From assembly GCA_963995525.1 (NCBI GenBank), contig OZ023207.1, forward strand, positions 33,242,681-33,306,680: DNA of 64,000 bases. Direction: 5' to 3'. Both the position numbers and the translations under genes were made by a program. This DNA is from Escarpia spicata (taxonomy: Eukaryota; Annelida; Polychaeta; Sabellida; Siboglinidae). Of this stretch, positions 1 to 64,000 are shown piece by piece; the stretch's first letter is position 1, and each line of letters opens with the position of its first letter. The notes beneath the pieces are model-generated. The model was not told the DNA's origin. It was given only the letters and a program-made list of their open reading frames with translations, and ran no database searches.

Positions 1-63906
<63,906 letters not shown>

Positions 63907-64000
63907 CTTTGATGGCAAGTTTAAAAGGTTGTTTTATTAGCACATACAATTATAGTCAATGAATAGAAAGTGATTCTCATTTAGGTGTTATTTTCACATT

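Overview
The window is animal (metazoan) nuclear DNA: small exons with clean GT/AG borders, all phase 1, coding for EGF domains and Ser/Thr-rich mucin-like segments, plus a decayed CR1/Jockey-type non-LTR retrotransposon. Base composition is AT-rich. The species cannot be read from the sequence; the domain mix and retroelement type fit a marine invertebrate (mollusc, cephalochordate, cnidarian or similar), which is inference only. Everything coding lies on the minus strand and appears to be the interior of one very large gene. Its first exon lies beyond position 64000 and its last beyond position 1.

Right part (about 4423-64000): a tandem array of a ~3.6 kb unit, 17 copies with the last cut by the window edge. 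In transcript order each unit is: mucin exon T (231 bp), a long intron holding the retrotransposon fossil, then EGF exons E1 (120 bp), E2 (114 bp) and E3 (117 bp). All exons are multiples of three and phase 1-1, so a unit adds about 194 residues and can be gained or lost without a frameshift. Unit 1, at the left edge, is 1539 bp shorter: a deletion took its T exon and most of its retrotransposon copy.

Left part (1-4109): an older, diverged version of the same module, in a ~1.94 kb tandem duplication. Its modules read T1, T2, EGF-a, EGF-b, with EGF-c only at the extreme left. EGF-a, -b and -c match E1, E2 and E3 in order, length and key residues, so both arrays descend from one mucin-EGF-EGF-EGF module. 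The retrotransposon is absent here, so it entered the right-hand lineage before that lineage amplified. Positions 4110-4422 are single-copy DNA inside the intron joining the two arrays.

The array shows amplification at several scales: single-unit duplications (about 14.5-21.8 kb), and a three-unit, 10.8 kb higher-order duplication (about 44.9-55.7 kb and 55.7-64 kb) with very few differences. Of roughly 150 splice sites read, two are broken: the E2 donor in unit 9 and the EGF-b acceptor in the left copy. The predicted product is a secreted or cell-surface fibre-like protein with at least 56 EGF domains alternating with mucin segments. All its EGF domains carry the Notch-type O-fucose consensus and most carry the O-glucose consensus.
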